A stretch of DNA of 64,000 nt from Synaphobranchus kaupii (taxonomy: Eukaryota > Chordata > Actinopteri > Anguilliformes > Synaphobranchidae), in the NCBI GenBank assembly GCA_029718625.1, contig CM056376.1, positions 116,264,263-116,328,262 on the forward strand, given 5' to 3'. The notes under the pieces are model-generated. The model saw only the letters and a list, made by a program, of their open reading frames with translations, did not search any database and had not been told where the DNA came from. The translations under genes were made by a program, and so were the position numbers. This document shows positions 54,301 through 64,000 of this stretch, piece after piece (position 1 is the first letter of the stretch; each line of letters begins with the position of its first letter).

Positions 54301-57300
54301 TTTGATGTTGATGGGTCACAGACTTCAGGAAGTAACAGCATGCAAAGGATATGCGACCAAATATTAAATATGATACTTTAAAAATACATTCAAGCAAAGG
54401 GGGTGAATACATATGCACGTACCACTTTTCAGTTTTTAATTTTTTTAAAATTTTTTAAAGCAAGTTTTTTTTTTCATTTCACTTCACCTATTTGGACTAT
54501 TTTGTGTTGGTCCATTACATAAAATCCAAATAAAAATCTATTTAAATTACAGGTTGTACTGCAACAAAATAGGAAAAATGCCTAGGGGGGTGAATACTTT
54601 CGCAAGGCACTGTATACAGCGATTTAACTCCTGAAAGGTTTATGCTCCAGACTTCAGTATCTTTTATTAAAGGCGCAACAGAAGTGCCCCACGGGGGAAT
54701 CCAATCTGTTGTCTTTTATGTACAGGCCACAGCTTCTTTACCTTGAGGTCACACTGTTGCCCACGAGTATTTTTCTGGTGGATCAATGTTAACCCTGATT
54801 TGAGCCTTAAAACACCCTTTGTGATGCAGCTGACTGTGTGAGATATCTGCATTTTTACTCATCAGCATGACTCAACTTGTGATTCCTGATCTGTGAAAGG
54901 TTCTGCGTCTGATAAGGCTGATCTGTGGGACACTGTGCCTCGTGGCTCAGCAGCCTTATCACAGACAGAATCTGTGATAATGCTGATCCGTGAGAGAGGC
55001 TGCCTGTGACGTTGCTGATCTATGAGATGTTGTGTCTGTGATGCTGCAGGTCTTCTCAGAGCTTGTCCTGAGGATCTTCTCCAAGGATTGTAAGAAGATG
55101 GCTGTGGAAATCTTTGAACAGACCATGCCATCAGGGAAACACTGGAGAATTACCTGTAAAGCAGGTAGACAACACTGGAGAGCATAAAACGGGGAGACTG
55201 CATTGGACAGTCTAACACAAGGAGGCAGCCCTGTAGTGTAAAATAGGGAATCAGCACTGTAGAGTGTAAAATGGGTTGCACACCCTCAGCAAAGCCCACA
55301 TTGCCCAAGACAGAGAGACCGAGCTGAAATCACTCTAAATCTTGGCATACAGCTCATGCTTTGGCTGTCTGATTTACATACAAATTAGCCAGCCTAGGCA
55401 CCACAGTGTTCAGAACACAGTGTACACTGTACTGGTGTTTGCTTTATGACTTCCTAATAAGCCAGCCTCTTATGTATCATCACAGGCCAGGGCCTGTTTG
55501 TAGCAAGATCCTGCTATGGTGATGGTTAGAATACACCAGCTACATTTATGCATAGTGTTCTCACTAGGTTTTTGGGATTTGGTGTGTAGGGAATAGGCCT
55601 CTGCATTATTACATGTGGAGTATTACTCATGCCGGGTGTTTACATATACATTTAGCAGTAGTGGTGATAGACAAATAAAACATGTCCGTCTTACCAGTCT
55701 TCTTCCGGGAACCAATTATGTAGGGAATATCCTCGGACGGGCGCCAATAAATGTAGAGAATATATAAATCCTCACACCAGGGCACCACAAATGTAAGGAA
55801 TATGCCTATATATATATATCGTTCTATTTTTTTATAAATCTTTTTGCATCAAAACGTTTTTTGCCTCTGAAGGTCAGTCTTTAAACTTTTCTCGTTTGAG
55901 TGTGCGGGCTGAACATTGGATATTTTCGTCCTGGTTTTCGCTCTTTTTTCATATATATATATATATATACACAACCCCAATTCCAGAAAAGTTGGGACAG
56001 TATGTAAAATGCAAAAAAAAAATGTAATAAAAAAAATTTTTTTTATTTTTTTATTTTTAATAAATTTGCAAAAATCTCAAAAATATTTTTTTCACATTGT
56101 CATTATGGGGTGTTGTGTGTAGAATTTTGAGGGAAAAAATGAATTTAATCAATTTTGGAATAAGGCTGTAACAGAACAAAATGTGGAAAAAGTGAAGCGC
56201 TGTGAATACTTTCCGGATGCACTGTATGTTTGTGTAATGTGTATACAGTATATGGCCATTTGTTGGATATGTGTTTTTGTGTTTCCCTTTGTATGCATAA
56301 ATGTGTAAATGTGTACATATTTTCACACTCACTATGTCCCTGTCTCCCTACATGAGCACAGAATTACCAAGCAGCCCCAGTGACTATGCAGCCTCCGCAG
56401 CCCGGAGTGTGATTGGGCAGGTGCTGGAGGGGGTGCAGCCTCTGCCGGATGAGGCACGGATCCCTGCCTTGACTGAAGCCATGACTGCCTTCATGGAGGC
56501 ATGGATGGAGCACATCCTCAAACAGAAGATCAAATTCAGGTGCGCCAAAGCACTGACCCAGTCAAAACTATGGCTCCAGCTCACCTCAGAACCACGGAGA
56601 ACCGCACTTGTGTTTACACACTCCTTGTTACAGGGCCACGCTGAAACTTTTATTGCATGTCTGAAAAACGGTTGCTGGTCCAGTTTTGAATTGAAATTAT
56701 TGAATAATTGGCACGATTGTAAAAACCCATCTGGTCTTTTCACAATTCTGATCATTTTAAAACTTAGCACATTTTGATTTTGTTCAAGCCTGTGAAAAAT
56801 GACCATTAAATATTTAGCTAATGGAAGCAAGCAAAGCCATTTGCTCTCATTTAGCTGAAAGAAAGGGAAATGTTCAGTTCAACAATATAATTCAGTTCAA
56901 CAAACTTTTCTGAATTGCTTTGTGAAGACCGTGTGTTTGTCTGCGCTATTACTCTCAGCCTCCAGGGGGCACTGCAGCTGAAGCAGGACTTTGACCTGAT
57001 CCGGGACCTGATCCGGTCAGAGGAGTATCGACTGTCAGAAGAAATCCACGAGCGGCTGCTCTCTTTGCGTGTATTTCACCAGGTGGACAGTGCCATCGTG
57101 TGTCTGCTGCAGCAACCTGTCGCCAAACCTTACATCCTATCCCGTAGCTGGGACCCCTTCCGCCGTTGCTGTGAGTGCTGGGGGGGTGGTATGGGCGAGG
57201 GGCAGGGCAGGGGGCGGGGCCATGCAGTGGGGGCAGTGGGGCAGGGCAATGTAGGGCTGTGGGGTGAGGCAGCATATAGGTAACGGGTGGGAAAGTGCAG

Positions 57301-57656
57301 GCCCGATCAAAAACATTTAAAATACTAACATACATAAAATGTACTTTTTCAACAGCACTGAATTTTGTTACTGTAATGATTGACAGCTCCTGTGTATTCT
57401 CCCAGGTCCAAACAGCAGCTCGCTCGTGGACCCGGGGTCTGGTAGTCTGAACAGTCTGGAGAGCATGGATATCCAGGCAGCGCGGAACCAGGCCCTGACT
57501 GAGGCTGAGGAATCCCTGGCCCCCCGACTGCTAGCTGCAGCACCGCCGGAGTCCTACCTGGCCATCTCTCAGCAAGAATGGCTGGCACTTCGCATCCACA
57601 ACGGCACACGCTGGAAATTTCCAGGTCTGCGATGCCTGAACAAGTCGGAACACTGA
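39321..57656 (+). CDS. ccdc142: Coiled-coil domain-containing protein 142
   Basis: Twelve coding exons: 39321-39432, 40831-40892, 41938-41986, 42641-44098, 46361-46447, 47344-47493, 50244-50419, 53022-53147, 55050-55164, 56362-56539, 56959-57170 and 57406-57656. They total 2976 bases, 991 residues plus stop, with every intron phase matching. I identify it from the C-terminal part: residues about 783-838 (SDYAASAARSVIGQVLEG, then AWMEHILKQKIKF) and 838-885 (SLQGALQLKQDFDLIRDLI, then FHQVDSAIVCLLQQP) align with vertebrate CCDC142, as does the end (QQEWLALRIHNGTRWKFP). The human protein is about 750 residues, so this one is longer, mainly N-terminally and in exon 4. Function is largely unknown. 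The start Met at 39321 follows an in-frame TGA at 39264 within the same exon. Between exons 7 and 8 the human protein seems to have extra residues, so a small exon could be missing from my model. Confidence 0.9.
40965..41560 (+). mobile_element. 3' fragment of a LINE
   Basis: Continuous with the frame after ccdc142 exon 2, but not part of the gene. It encodes the end of a non-LTR reverse-transcriptase protein (EKGQRRLHFMHRLRQCGV, LFYQSFVERALTF, HPLHNQYRLMPSGRQYRVP) and ends with a short tail typical of L2/Rex-type LINEs (AATAAAGGAATCTATCCATC). It is 5'-truncated. The insertion lies about 70 bp after the exon 2 donor. Confidence 0.78.
42137..42327. repeat. Unclassified dispersed repeat, copy 2
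   Basis: Homologue of 12321-12517 in the same orientation. It lies in ccdc142 intron 3 between exon 3 and the pyrimidine-rich tract before exon 4. Confidence 0.65.
42641..44098 (+). CDS. ccdc142: ccdc142 exon 4, large GC-rich exon
   Basis: Phase 1 at both ends, encoding residues 75-561. The sequence is leucine- and alanine-rich with many predicted helices (YAQLQDLLEDRARLLFLHEF, LQALTLTEEYLRAALAALAR). GC content is far above the AT-rich introns, especially at third positions. As a result all other frames are also partly open, including an antisense frame of 239 codons that I treat as an artefact. A long pyrimidine tract (42470-42640) precedes it. Confidence 0.9.
44291..46024. mobile_element. 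TTAA-flanked fold-back element with THAP-like remnant
   Basis: Ends AGGGGAATTCCACCAAAAA and TTTTTGGGTGAAATGCCCCT are inverted. TTAA lies at 44287-44290 and 46025-46028. A short frame at 44580-44807 contains CCMANCKGSTSTKEGIFF, which resembles the start of a THAP zinc finger, a domain known from Kolobok and P-type transposases. The segment 44790-45018 recurs inverted and diverged at 45655-45865, so the interior is itself a fold-back. Between these arms lies a further sequence with its own inverted ends (CCTTCACACTGCATCCTACG at 45055; GTCTGCGTGAAGGC at 45640). Confidence 0.75.
47281..47307. repeat. Alternating GT/GC tract
   Basis: GTGTGTGTGC followed by GC repeats, 27 alternating purine-pyrimidine bases in ccdc142 intron 5, 36 bp before exon 6. 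This composition can adopt Z-DNA. Confidence 0.8.
47709..48200 (-). repeat. tRNA-headed SINE-like repeat with expanded head
   Basis: On the minus strand the element starts near 48200 with a tRNA-like head (GGTTCCTTCGGTTAAGGCAC) and ends at a homopolymer (A18 on the plus strand, 47709-47726). A 28-bp unit is tandemly repeated 3.6 times within the head at 48083-48182 (period exactly 28: 48083, 48111, 48139, 48167). It lies in ccdc142 intron 6. Confidence 0.65.
48775..48920. repeat. Half copy of a TTAA-type MITE
   Basis: Begins after TTAA (48771-48774) with AGGGGAATTCCACCAAAAAA and continues with the complement of the right half of the MITE at 29268-29552 (CAAGGCGTAACTGATTAAGT). The other end is missing. 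Confidence 0.7.
50065..50180. repeat. Palindromic MITE fragment
   Basis: Diverged copy of the family at 62491-62889: AGTTAGCTGGTTAAAACCCG on one side and GGCTTTACTCC followed by CAGTTAGCCAGCTA on the other form the two arms. It lies just upstream of ccdc142 exon 7. Confidence 0.6.
51437..51695. repeat. 85-bp minisatellite, three copies
   Basis: Three near-identical units with a period of 85 (CAGAGTTATT at 51451, 51536 and 51621). The unit contains GGTGCAGGTGCAG and ends in GTGCTGTAG. It lies in ccdc142 intron 7. Confidence 0.92.
51715..52395. repeat. ~28-30 bp minisatellite, about 24 units
   Basis: Units of the form TGTGTTGGTAGTGTAGACG followed by TTGCTAAC, with alternating variants (GATGATGCTAAC, ACATGATGCTAAC) and some units shortened by 2-4 bases. 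The array directly follows the 85-bp repeat. Confidence 0.93.
52396..52750. other. Unique sequence splitting the minisatellite
   Basis: About 355 bp with no minisatellite units, after which the same repeat resumes. It includes a G-rich start and a C-rich end (TTCCCCCTTCCCCCCGACA). It may be an inserted element, but I could not identify termini or a duplication. Confidence 0.5.
52755..53010. repeat. Diverged minisatellite reaching the exon 8 acceptor
   Basis: Degenerate units (GATGCTAACTATGTGTTGTT, GATGATGCTAACTTTGGGAG and others) continue to AACTGTGTGTTGGTTGTCCAG, the splice acceptor of ccdc142 exon 8 at 53022. The 3' splice site is therefore embedded in repeat sequence. Confidence 0.8.
54060..54612 (+). 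mobile_element. 3' remnant of a Tc1-like element
   Basis: Starts with traces of transposase (RVMVWGSFDT-like at 54098-54130) and ends with GGGTGAATACTTTCGCAAGG then CACTG before TA, a typical Tc1-like terminus. The 5' half is absent. Confidence 0.65.
55970..56224. mobile_element. Short Tc1-like terminal composite
   Basis: The left end (CACAACCCCAATTCCAGAAA, GTTGGGACAGTATGTAAAAT) matches the element at 26163. The right end (GAATACTTTCCGGATGCACTG before TA) belongs to a different Tc1-like terminus family. No transposase remains between them. Confidence 0.6.
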
Positions 57657-57796
57657 CTGTGGATCAGCCTGCTCCTCTTGAAAGCTGACCCAAGCTCAGC
57701 CCGCTCTTCCAGAATACTGACCCTGGATCAGCTTTCTTCTCCTAAATACTGACCCTGGATCAGCCTGCTTATCTTGAATATTCACCCTGGATCAGC
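57651..57796 (+). repeat. ccdc142: ~37-bp repeats at the ccdc142 3' UTR start
   Basis: Four diverged units each contain CTGACCCTGGATCAGC or a close variant, separated by CTGCTT/CTCTT-type spacers. The first overlaps the stop codon. Confidence 0.75.
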
Positions 57797-58930
57797 GGCA
57801 GGGGGTACCCCTTATGGAAAAAGAATATACTGCAATATCTTGTAAATATATCTAAATTATCTTCACAATATATTTAAAATCTACTTCAGTATATTACATT
57901 TCCATAAGGGGTCATCTCACCAGCGGTGGAAAAACTTTAGGAACCATTTTCTTCCTCTAGCTGCAGGGTGTATTTGGTTCCAGTTTTACAGTTTCTGACA
58001 CTATACTTAACGTGTGGAATAATTAAATTCTGATGGAATTTCTTAAATCCCCCCTGAGCAGTTACACGTGAGCTCTAGAAGTTTACCTGAAAGCTAAGCC
58101 TTAATTTTATTTTAATGTAGCAAGAATTCTAGGAAGCAGTGTATTTACTCAAGTACCTCATATTAAAGGGCAATATACCCATGAAAATATACTGTAAACG
58201 TTTGTTATTCAACACAATACAAATAACAGTTTTCTTGTGATGTAATTGAAATAGATGAAAGGTAAGATTTAATCCTACCTTTTTATTTTATTGACTTTAT
58301 AAAAGGTAAGATTAACCCATTTTATGTTATAGTGTGGGGCCAATGATTTCCTGAAATGTAAACCAAGGCATATCCTCTCCCAGTTTACTTATCTCAGGAT
58401 GGCAGAGTGAGGCTTCATGATCCACAAAATGGGTGGAGCTGTCGTGTGTTACCATGGACACGTAGGTCACAGCTCCACACTTAAGCAATATTAAAATGTA
58501 TAGATATAATGTTAAACATATACATATATTTTTAAAGTAAATAGTTTAACTCGGCACACAAACTGAAAGATTTATTTTAATGGTAGGGTGTGTTCTGAAG
58601 AATACTTTTGAACCAGTGCAAGATGACAGTTTCTAAACAGTATTTATTGTGATTCTGGTGCTCAATTTAAAAACAAACCTCTACTGTAACCGAACAATTA
58701 AATAATATTTTTGTACAAGAATTAGAGATTTTGTAAATGTGTTTGTTATTGTGCATCATGGTTTGCACAATAATGTGATTTGATAAGCGATTGTACTGTA
58801 GATTCAGGCGACAGAAAATGTGCTGAATGCTAAAAATAAGTTCTATTTTCTTTTCAGAGTGTTAATCCTTTTCTGCTGGACAGTAAAATAAACAACTTGT
58901 CATAATAAACTGCTCTTTCTTTCTTACTTA
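57657..58930 (+). terminator. ccdc142: ccdc142 3' UTR and poly(A) signals
   Basis: AATAAA at 58887-58892 and 58904-58909, about 1.25 kb after the stop codon. The UTR is AT-rich and carries no recognisable transposon. Confidence 0.7.
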
Positions 58931-60461
58931 CAGATGTGGTGACAATCGTTTTGGCAGTTCTCAGTGTGTTGCTAGTCTCATTGTCTTATTAAATATAGTT
59001 CCAATGATATATTTGCGAATAATTGATTCTTCCGCAATGAGATGTTACGTCCCTCTTTTTCTTTATAATGGTCAACAGACAACTTTGTATTCTCAGTTTG
59101 TTTGACTTTTTATAGGTCTACATAGCACTTTTGGATGATGGATATTCTATAAGCTTTAAGTGCAAGGGTGACCATTGAATTTGTTTATTCCCATTGTATC
59201 ATTATATTGTAAAGAACCCCCCCAAGAAAATAAATAAATAAAATAATTGTAATAATAATAAATAGAAATCAGGAACGTAGCAAATAAAATGCAATATTAC
59301 GTATCTTAAATGAACAGTATCTACAATGGGAAAAGTATGTCCAATTGGCTATATAAACTGATGTACTGCAGGTGTGGCATTAAATATACAAATACAAGGA
59401 ATTACATTGTAATGCAGCAGAAATAGTTAAGAATTCTAATATACTACCCCTTATATATGGTGCCTATAATATCAACAAAATAATACTTTAGCACACTGTA
59501 TTTTTAGCACATGTTTGGCCTGGACATAGATCCTCCCTTCCAGTTTTTCCATGTAACTTTAAACCTCACAGCAAGACTGGAAAATTATTAATGGGAGTTG
59601 TTTTAAACTGGAGTTACGAGGATTTCCAGTTAGAGAATTAACCAGTATGCTCCTTGTGAGAATGTACACCAGTTTAGGCATACTGATTATGCCAAAACAC
59701 TTTCAGCCTTTAACATGCTCATTTGAGGGCTCCTGTCTAAACAAGACTTTGAAAATATGTTCATGCTGCCTTATGAGCCTTGATAAACTAACTGCAAATG
59801 TGAGTCAACAGGCAGAATCTGACTGCTTCCAATAATAGCAGCAGGGTCCTGCATATTTAAAACTCTTATTGCCAAGAATCATTTATTCATGAGGCCATTA
59901 GACTTGAGAGAAACCATGCTGAGCTCTGAATTTCCCTCTATATAGACACACCAAGTTTTGATAAAGGTACCTGAAATATTGATGCATATAAGCCATATCT
60001 GGACAGATGCAAATGCATTTGTGAGACTGAGCTTATTCATATATGAAAAGAAAATGTGGGTGAACTTGTGTTTATTTTTCTTTGTGTTATTCCATCAAGT
60101 ATCTTGTACTCAAACTCATCTGAGAATTCTGTCTTTTGTGATTTGCCGTTTTGTTCATGTTGTTATTATTTTTCCATATTTCTTGGCAGGTCCTCGTATC
60201 AAGAGGGGATTTATAAGTCCATGGTTGTGAGGTAAATTAAATGCATATCGCTGGAGCAATGAGACCTAAAAGGTATATAGATCAGGATAGATAGGGTATA
60301 GATTTTAGGTACTTTGCCTTGATGGCCCTTATAAGTTGTTGTTGCAATTCAGGACAATCAGGAGTGGACCTACTGTAGGTAATTCTTGGGTGAGAAAAGT
60401 ATGGAGACACAAAAAAAATATATATATATACAGTATATAGTAAATATAAGTATTTAGTATA
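58931..60461. other. Intergenic region after ccdc142
   Basis: AT-rich DNA with no supported exon. Short A/T simple repeats occur at 59225-59270 and 60410-60445. Confidence 0.55.
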
Positions 60462-61365
60462 CAGATCCTTTCCAAAAAATTAGAATATCATGTAAAAGTT
60501 TTTTTTTTCCATAATTCCATTCAAAAAGTGAAACTTTCATAGATTATAGATTAATTACACACAAAGTGAAATATTTCTAGCCTTTATTTGTTTCATTTTT
60601 CATAATTTTGGCTTACAGCTCCAGAAAACCCCCAAAACAGTATTTCAAGAAATTAGAATAGTGTGTCGAAAATCAGCATTTACTTCAGTTATTTCACAGA
60701 ATTAATGTTTTAGACTGAGTGTCACACTATCATCTAATTTACTCAAAACACCTGCAAAGTTTATCTCAGTATGGGGAAGACTGCAGACTTGACAATTGGC
60801 CAGAAGACCATCATTGACACCCTCCAGAAGATGGGTAAGCCACAAAAGGTCATCGCTAAGGACGCTGGCTGTTCACAGAGTGCAGTGTCCAAGCATATCA
60901 ATAGAAAGTTTAGTGGAAGGGAAAAATGTGGCAGGAGAAGGTGCACAAGCAAAAGAGATGACCGTAGGCTTCATCGGATTGTCAAGCAAAGACGATTCCA
61001 AAATTTGGCGGAGATGCAGAGGGAGTGGACTGAGGCTGGAGTCAGTGCTTCAAAAACCACCACGTACAGACGTATCCGGGACATGGGCTACAACTGTCGG
61101 ATTCCTCGAGTCAAGCCACTCCACTCATTCTCTGAAATAACTGAAGTAAATGCTGATTTTCGACACACTATTCTAATTTCTTGAAATACTGTTTTGGGGG
61201 TTTTCTGGAGCTGTAAGCCAAAATTATGAAAAATGAAACAAATAAAGGCTAGACATATTTCACTTTGTGTGTAATGAATCTATAATCTATGAAAGTTTCA
61301 CTTTTTGAATGGAATTATGGAAAAAAAACTTTTCCATGATATTCAAATTTTTTGGAAAGGATCTG
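60462..61365 (+). mobile_element. Tc1-like deletion derivative, second copy
   Basis: Same family as 32477-33375, in the opposite orientation. Ends CAGATCCTTTCCAAAAAATT and its complement, flanked by TA (60460-60461 and 61366-61367). The inverted repeats are about 220 bp. It keeps the start of the transposase but lacks the catalytic part. Confidence 0.92.
60771..61184 (+). pseudogene. N-terminal Tc1-like transposase, catalytic part deleted
   Basis: Begins MGKTADLTIGQKTIIDTLQ with a first helix-turn-helix (KVIAKDAGCSQSAVSKHINR), an AT-hook-like basic stretch (KCGRRRCTSKRDDRR) and a second DNA-binding part (EAGVSASKTTTYRRIRDMGY). After VKPL the sequence jumps to inverted-repeat sequence, so the DDE residues are gone. 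Confidence 0.9.
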
Positions 61366-61394
61366 TATAAATATAAGTATTTTATCTATTTTTT

Positions 61395-62160
61395 CACCCT
61401 ATTTAGGAATTCTTAACTCTGCCCATTTTTTCAACCTCCTATGTCGATTTGGGAGGGCCACGCAGTGACACAACCTACCACCAGCTGATTGCTTCTTTTC
61501 TCATTGCACTACTACCAGCTGACCCAATGCAGGTTCCGCATTGGTGAACTATGCAGATGATGGAAAATGTGCCTGATCAAGTTTTTCTGATTAGCTATGA
61601 GGCTATGGTTACTTTCGTCCAGAACCATTTACAGCTGAATCCCATCTCCTTACCGCTGCACTCGTCACATGTGACTCAGTTTGATATGATACTCAGGACT
61701 AAGTACAAGACATTTTGTCCTCCTCTGCTAGGTGGCTGTGGTGTTGCATCACAACCTACAAGGTCTTCTGGAAAATCTGGCTCGGTCTCACATGAGTTGT
61801 TCCTACCTGGTCTATAAGAATTTTAAGTCTGAGCAAGTAGCACCCCCCAGTTTCTGAAGGCCTCCAGCCTGGCTGAATCCCCCGTATGTTACTTGCCGAA
61901 GGACACTACAGGGAGAAGGACAACCAATGGGATTGATGTGTGTGTGTATATGGGGTGAAGGGTGAGGGGTGGGGGGGGGGGTGTAAGGGGGCGATCCTCC
62001 ATCAGAACACTACTGAACTTGCTGATGTCTCACAAGGAACTGTGGCTAAAGTGTTGTTGGCATGGATGTTTGAGGGAAAAGCACAATTAGCTAGGCACAG
62101 TGTATTTTCCTTGATTGTGATGTCCATGCATTGGCAAAATAGATGAGCAACTCTGAATCA
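61395..62160. other. Unexplained moderately GC-rich stretch
   Basis: A higher GC content than the surroundings and an 88-codon frame (61551-61817) without recognisable motifs. I see no splice pattern or homology that would support a gene. A G-run lies at 61960-61980. Confidence 0.35.
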
Positions 62161-62413
62161 GTTGACTGCAAATATCAAACTAAGTGTGTGAGCTGGCAGT
62201 TTCATCAAAAACAGTCCATGAAGAACCTTACCGAAAAGGGTACGCTGGTTGGTCTTTCCTTATTTTTGGCAGTTACATGTATACCTATTTAATTAAAGTT
62301 ATTAAAATAATTATTTTTAAAATGTAGATTTCAAACCACCACAATCATAATAATAGTAATAATAATACTTACAATAATAATAAATATTATTAAATTTACA
62401 ACATATTAAATAA

Positions 62414-62419
62414 CTATTA

Positions 62420-62473
<54 letters not shown>
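62414..62473. repeat. (ATT)n microsatellite
   Basis: About 20 units of TTA/ATT, directly upstream of the palindromic MITE cluster. Confidence 0.95.
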
Positions 62474-62490
62474 GCTCCTGCTCCTCCAGG

Positions 62491-62889
62491 GGGTATACTA
62501 TGAAGCAGGATTACTTAGTTAGCTGGATAACTGCACTGAGTAAAACCCGGAACCATCCCAAATCAGGAACACTGACTAAAGTAAAAAGAGCTGTCCCCGG
62601 TTTTACTCAGGTGCAGTTATCCAGCTAAGTAATCCTGATTCGTAGTATACCCACCAGTTGTACCTCAACTGGGAGGTATACTACGAATCAGGGCCCTGTT
62701 TCACAAAGCAGAATTACTTAGTTAGCTGGATAACTGCACTGAGTAAAACCTGGAACAGCTCTTTTTACTTCAGTCCATGTTCCAGAGGGTTCCGGGTTTT
62801 ACTCAGTGCAGTTATCCAGCTAATATAGTAATCCTGCTTCATAGTATATCCAGCTAACTCCAAAATCCTTCTTCATAGTATACCCCCCC
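62491..62889. repeat. Palindromic MITE pair
   Basis: Two consecutive fold-back units (about 62491-62652 and 62671-62889). Each has arms with TATACTA..GAA/TCAGG, TTAGCTGGATAACTGCACTG and GAGTAAAACC, whose complements follow after a short centre containing AAAAAGAGCT. Related fragments are at 25818 and 50065. Confidence 0.82.
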
Positions 62890-64000
62890 GGTGCATATCA
62901 ATCTGTTTCATCCTGCCTGTGGCAACACTTTTTAAAAATAGTTTCTATCAGCATACTTGAGGCCTGATTAAAGTTTATATAATTATACCTCTAGTATGCC
63001 CAAGTGTACTATGTTTTTACATGTGAAAATTTATTTAACTGAATTTGTGGCAGAAAGAAATGTCCACAGCAGAAATGGTCAGGTTAACTGTTTTTATTTT
63101 GTTTTTGAGTACAATTCGCATGCTTTGGTACAAGTTCAGGTAATCACAATCAGCTTAACATTGGAATGTTGTCCTATTCTTTTCATGTTTTTTTTGTTTT
63201 TTTCCCCTACATTTTTCCTCAACTTCCAAATTAGCAGAGGCCAACTGATAGCCCTTTCAGCACATTATGCATGTAGCTAATGCTTGATAGGTAAGGTCAT
63301 TGCTCATTTTTTAAAATAAACATTAAAAATTAATTGTAAAGTGCAAAACAATGTGTTGTATGCTGTCTCGAGGGAATAAATAAATCGAGACATCAACCAT
63401 TTGCTACAACCATAGACTATAAAAAGGCTACAACACAATATCTTTGCGCCTATCCATTGCCGCAGCCGCCTTTCCTCCTCCCCCCCCCCCCCCCCCCCCC
63501 CAACCCCAACCCCCAACCCCCAAACCCCATTAAATTCAGAAGTTCCCACGAGGTTACTTTGTTTATTTCCAGCAGCTCACGGTAAGAGCGCTGATTGGCT
63601 CACCCGAAGAAGGTTCTACAAAAATTGTCATAACAGGGGAAGGTGATTATTATATGCAACTACTTATGTCGTTTATTCGTTGCTGAAGATTTGTATATAA
63701 CCTTGTTTAATATATTTATGGTTTTAGAATAATCGTATAGCTGCTCATTTATTTTCTTGCAGAAATTAATGATATATATTATTTTCATTTAAACTGTGTT
63801 ACCCATATATTCCACACACTTGGTACCGTCAGAAGTATTATAAACTCTAGCATAACTCAACGGAGAAATTCACGAATGGCAGCGCACAGCACTGACAGTG
63901 CTCACCAGATTGAATCTCCTGGTTGGTTCATTTTCATAATCCTCCTTAGTGTACTTAGTGTAATAAGTTAATATATATTATGGCGATCTTGATACCATTA
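62890..64000. other. Unannotated right edge
   Basis: AT-rich DNA with a C-run at 63480-63500 followed by CCCCAAC repeats. No exon or transposon ends were recognised. Confidence 0.5.

Overview
The window is nuclear DNA of a ray-finned fish, most likely a teleost. Two conserved vertebrate genes are split into short exons with GT/AG introns, and the space between is filled with typical fish repeats: Tc1-like elements, hAT and TTAA-target elements, tRNA-derived SINEs, palindromic MITEs, long (TG)n and (TA)n tracts, and dense AACGTTA-type motifs near promoters. I cannot name the species. There is no operon, CRISPR array or other bacterial feature.

Layout. Positions 1198-10751 (+) hold eight candidate exons that join with matching intron phases into a 150-residue charged protein I do not recognise. 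Positions 14344-30949 (+) are slbp, encoding the stem-loop (histone mRNA hairpin) binding protein: eight coding exons, 294 residues, with the RNA-binding domain, the SFTTP degron and the TPNK motif all readable. Positions 39321-57656 (+) are ccdc142: twelve coding exons, 991 residues, one of them a 1.46 kb GC-rich exon. A non-coding first exon probably lies near 37541. All three genes point the same way. Canonical poly(A) signals follow slbp (31395-31430) and ccdc142 (58887-58909).

Mobile DNA makes up much of the rest. It includes a nearly intact Tc1-like element with one frameshift (16531-18060); a Tc1-like element carrying a second, deleted Tc1-like element inside it (32138-34624, with 32477-33375 nested), the inner family being present again at 60462-61365; a 1.84 kb hAT-like element with a perfect 8-bp target duplication and no transposase (20550-22385); five insertions at TTAA targets with AGGG-like or AGCT-like ends (18168, 23930, 26632, 29268, 44291) plus one half copy (48775); and a small hAT-like MITE nested inside one of them with a perfect 8-bp duplication (24405-24607).

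The genes do not obviously work together. SLBP binds the 3' hairpin of replication-dependent histone mRNAs. CCDC142 is poorly characterised. The points most worth a second look are the unrecognised eight-exon gene, the minisatellite that runs into the 3' splice site of ccdc142 exon 8, the TTAA element family including a fold-back copy with a THAP-like remnant, and the AACGTTA clusters that mark both promoter regions.
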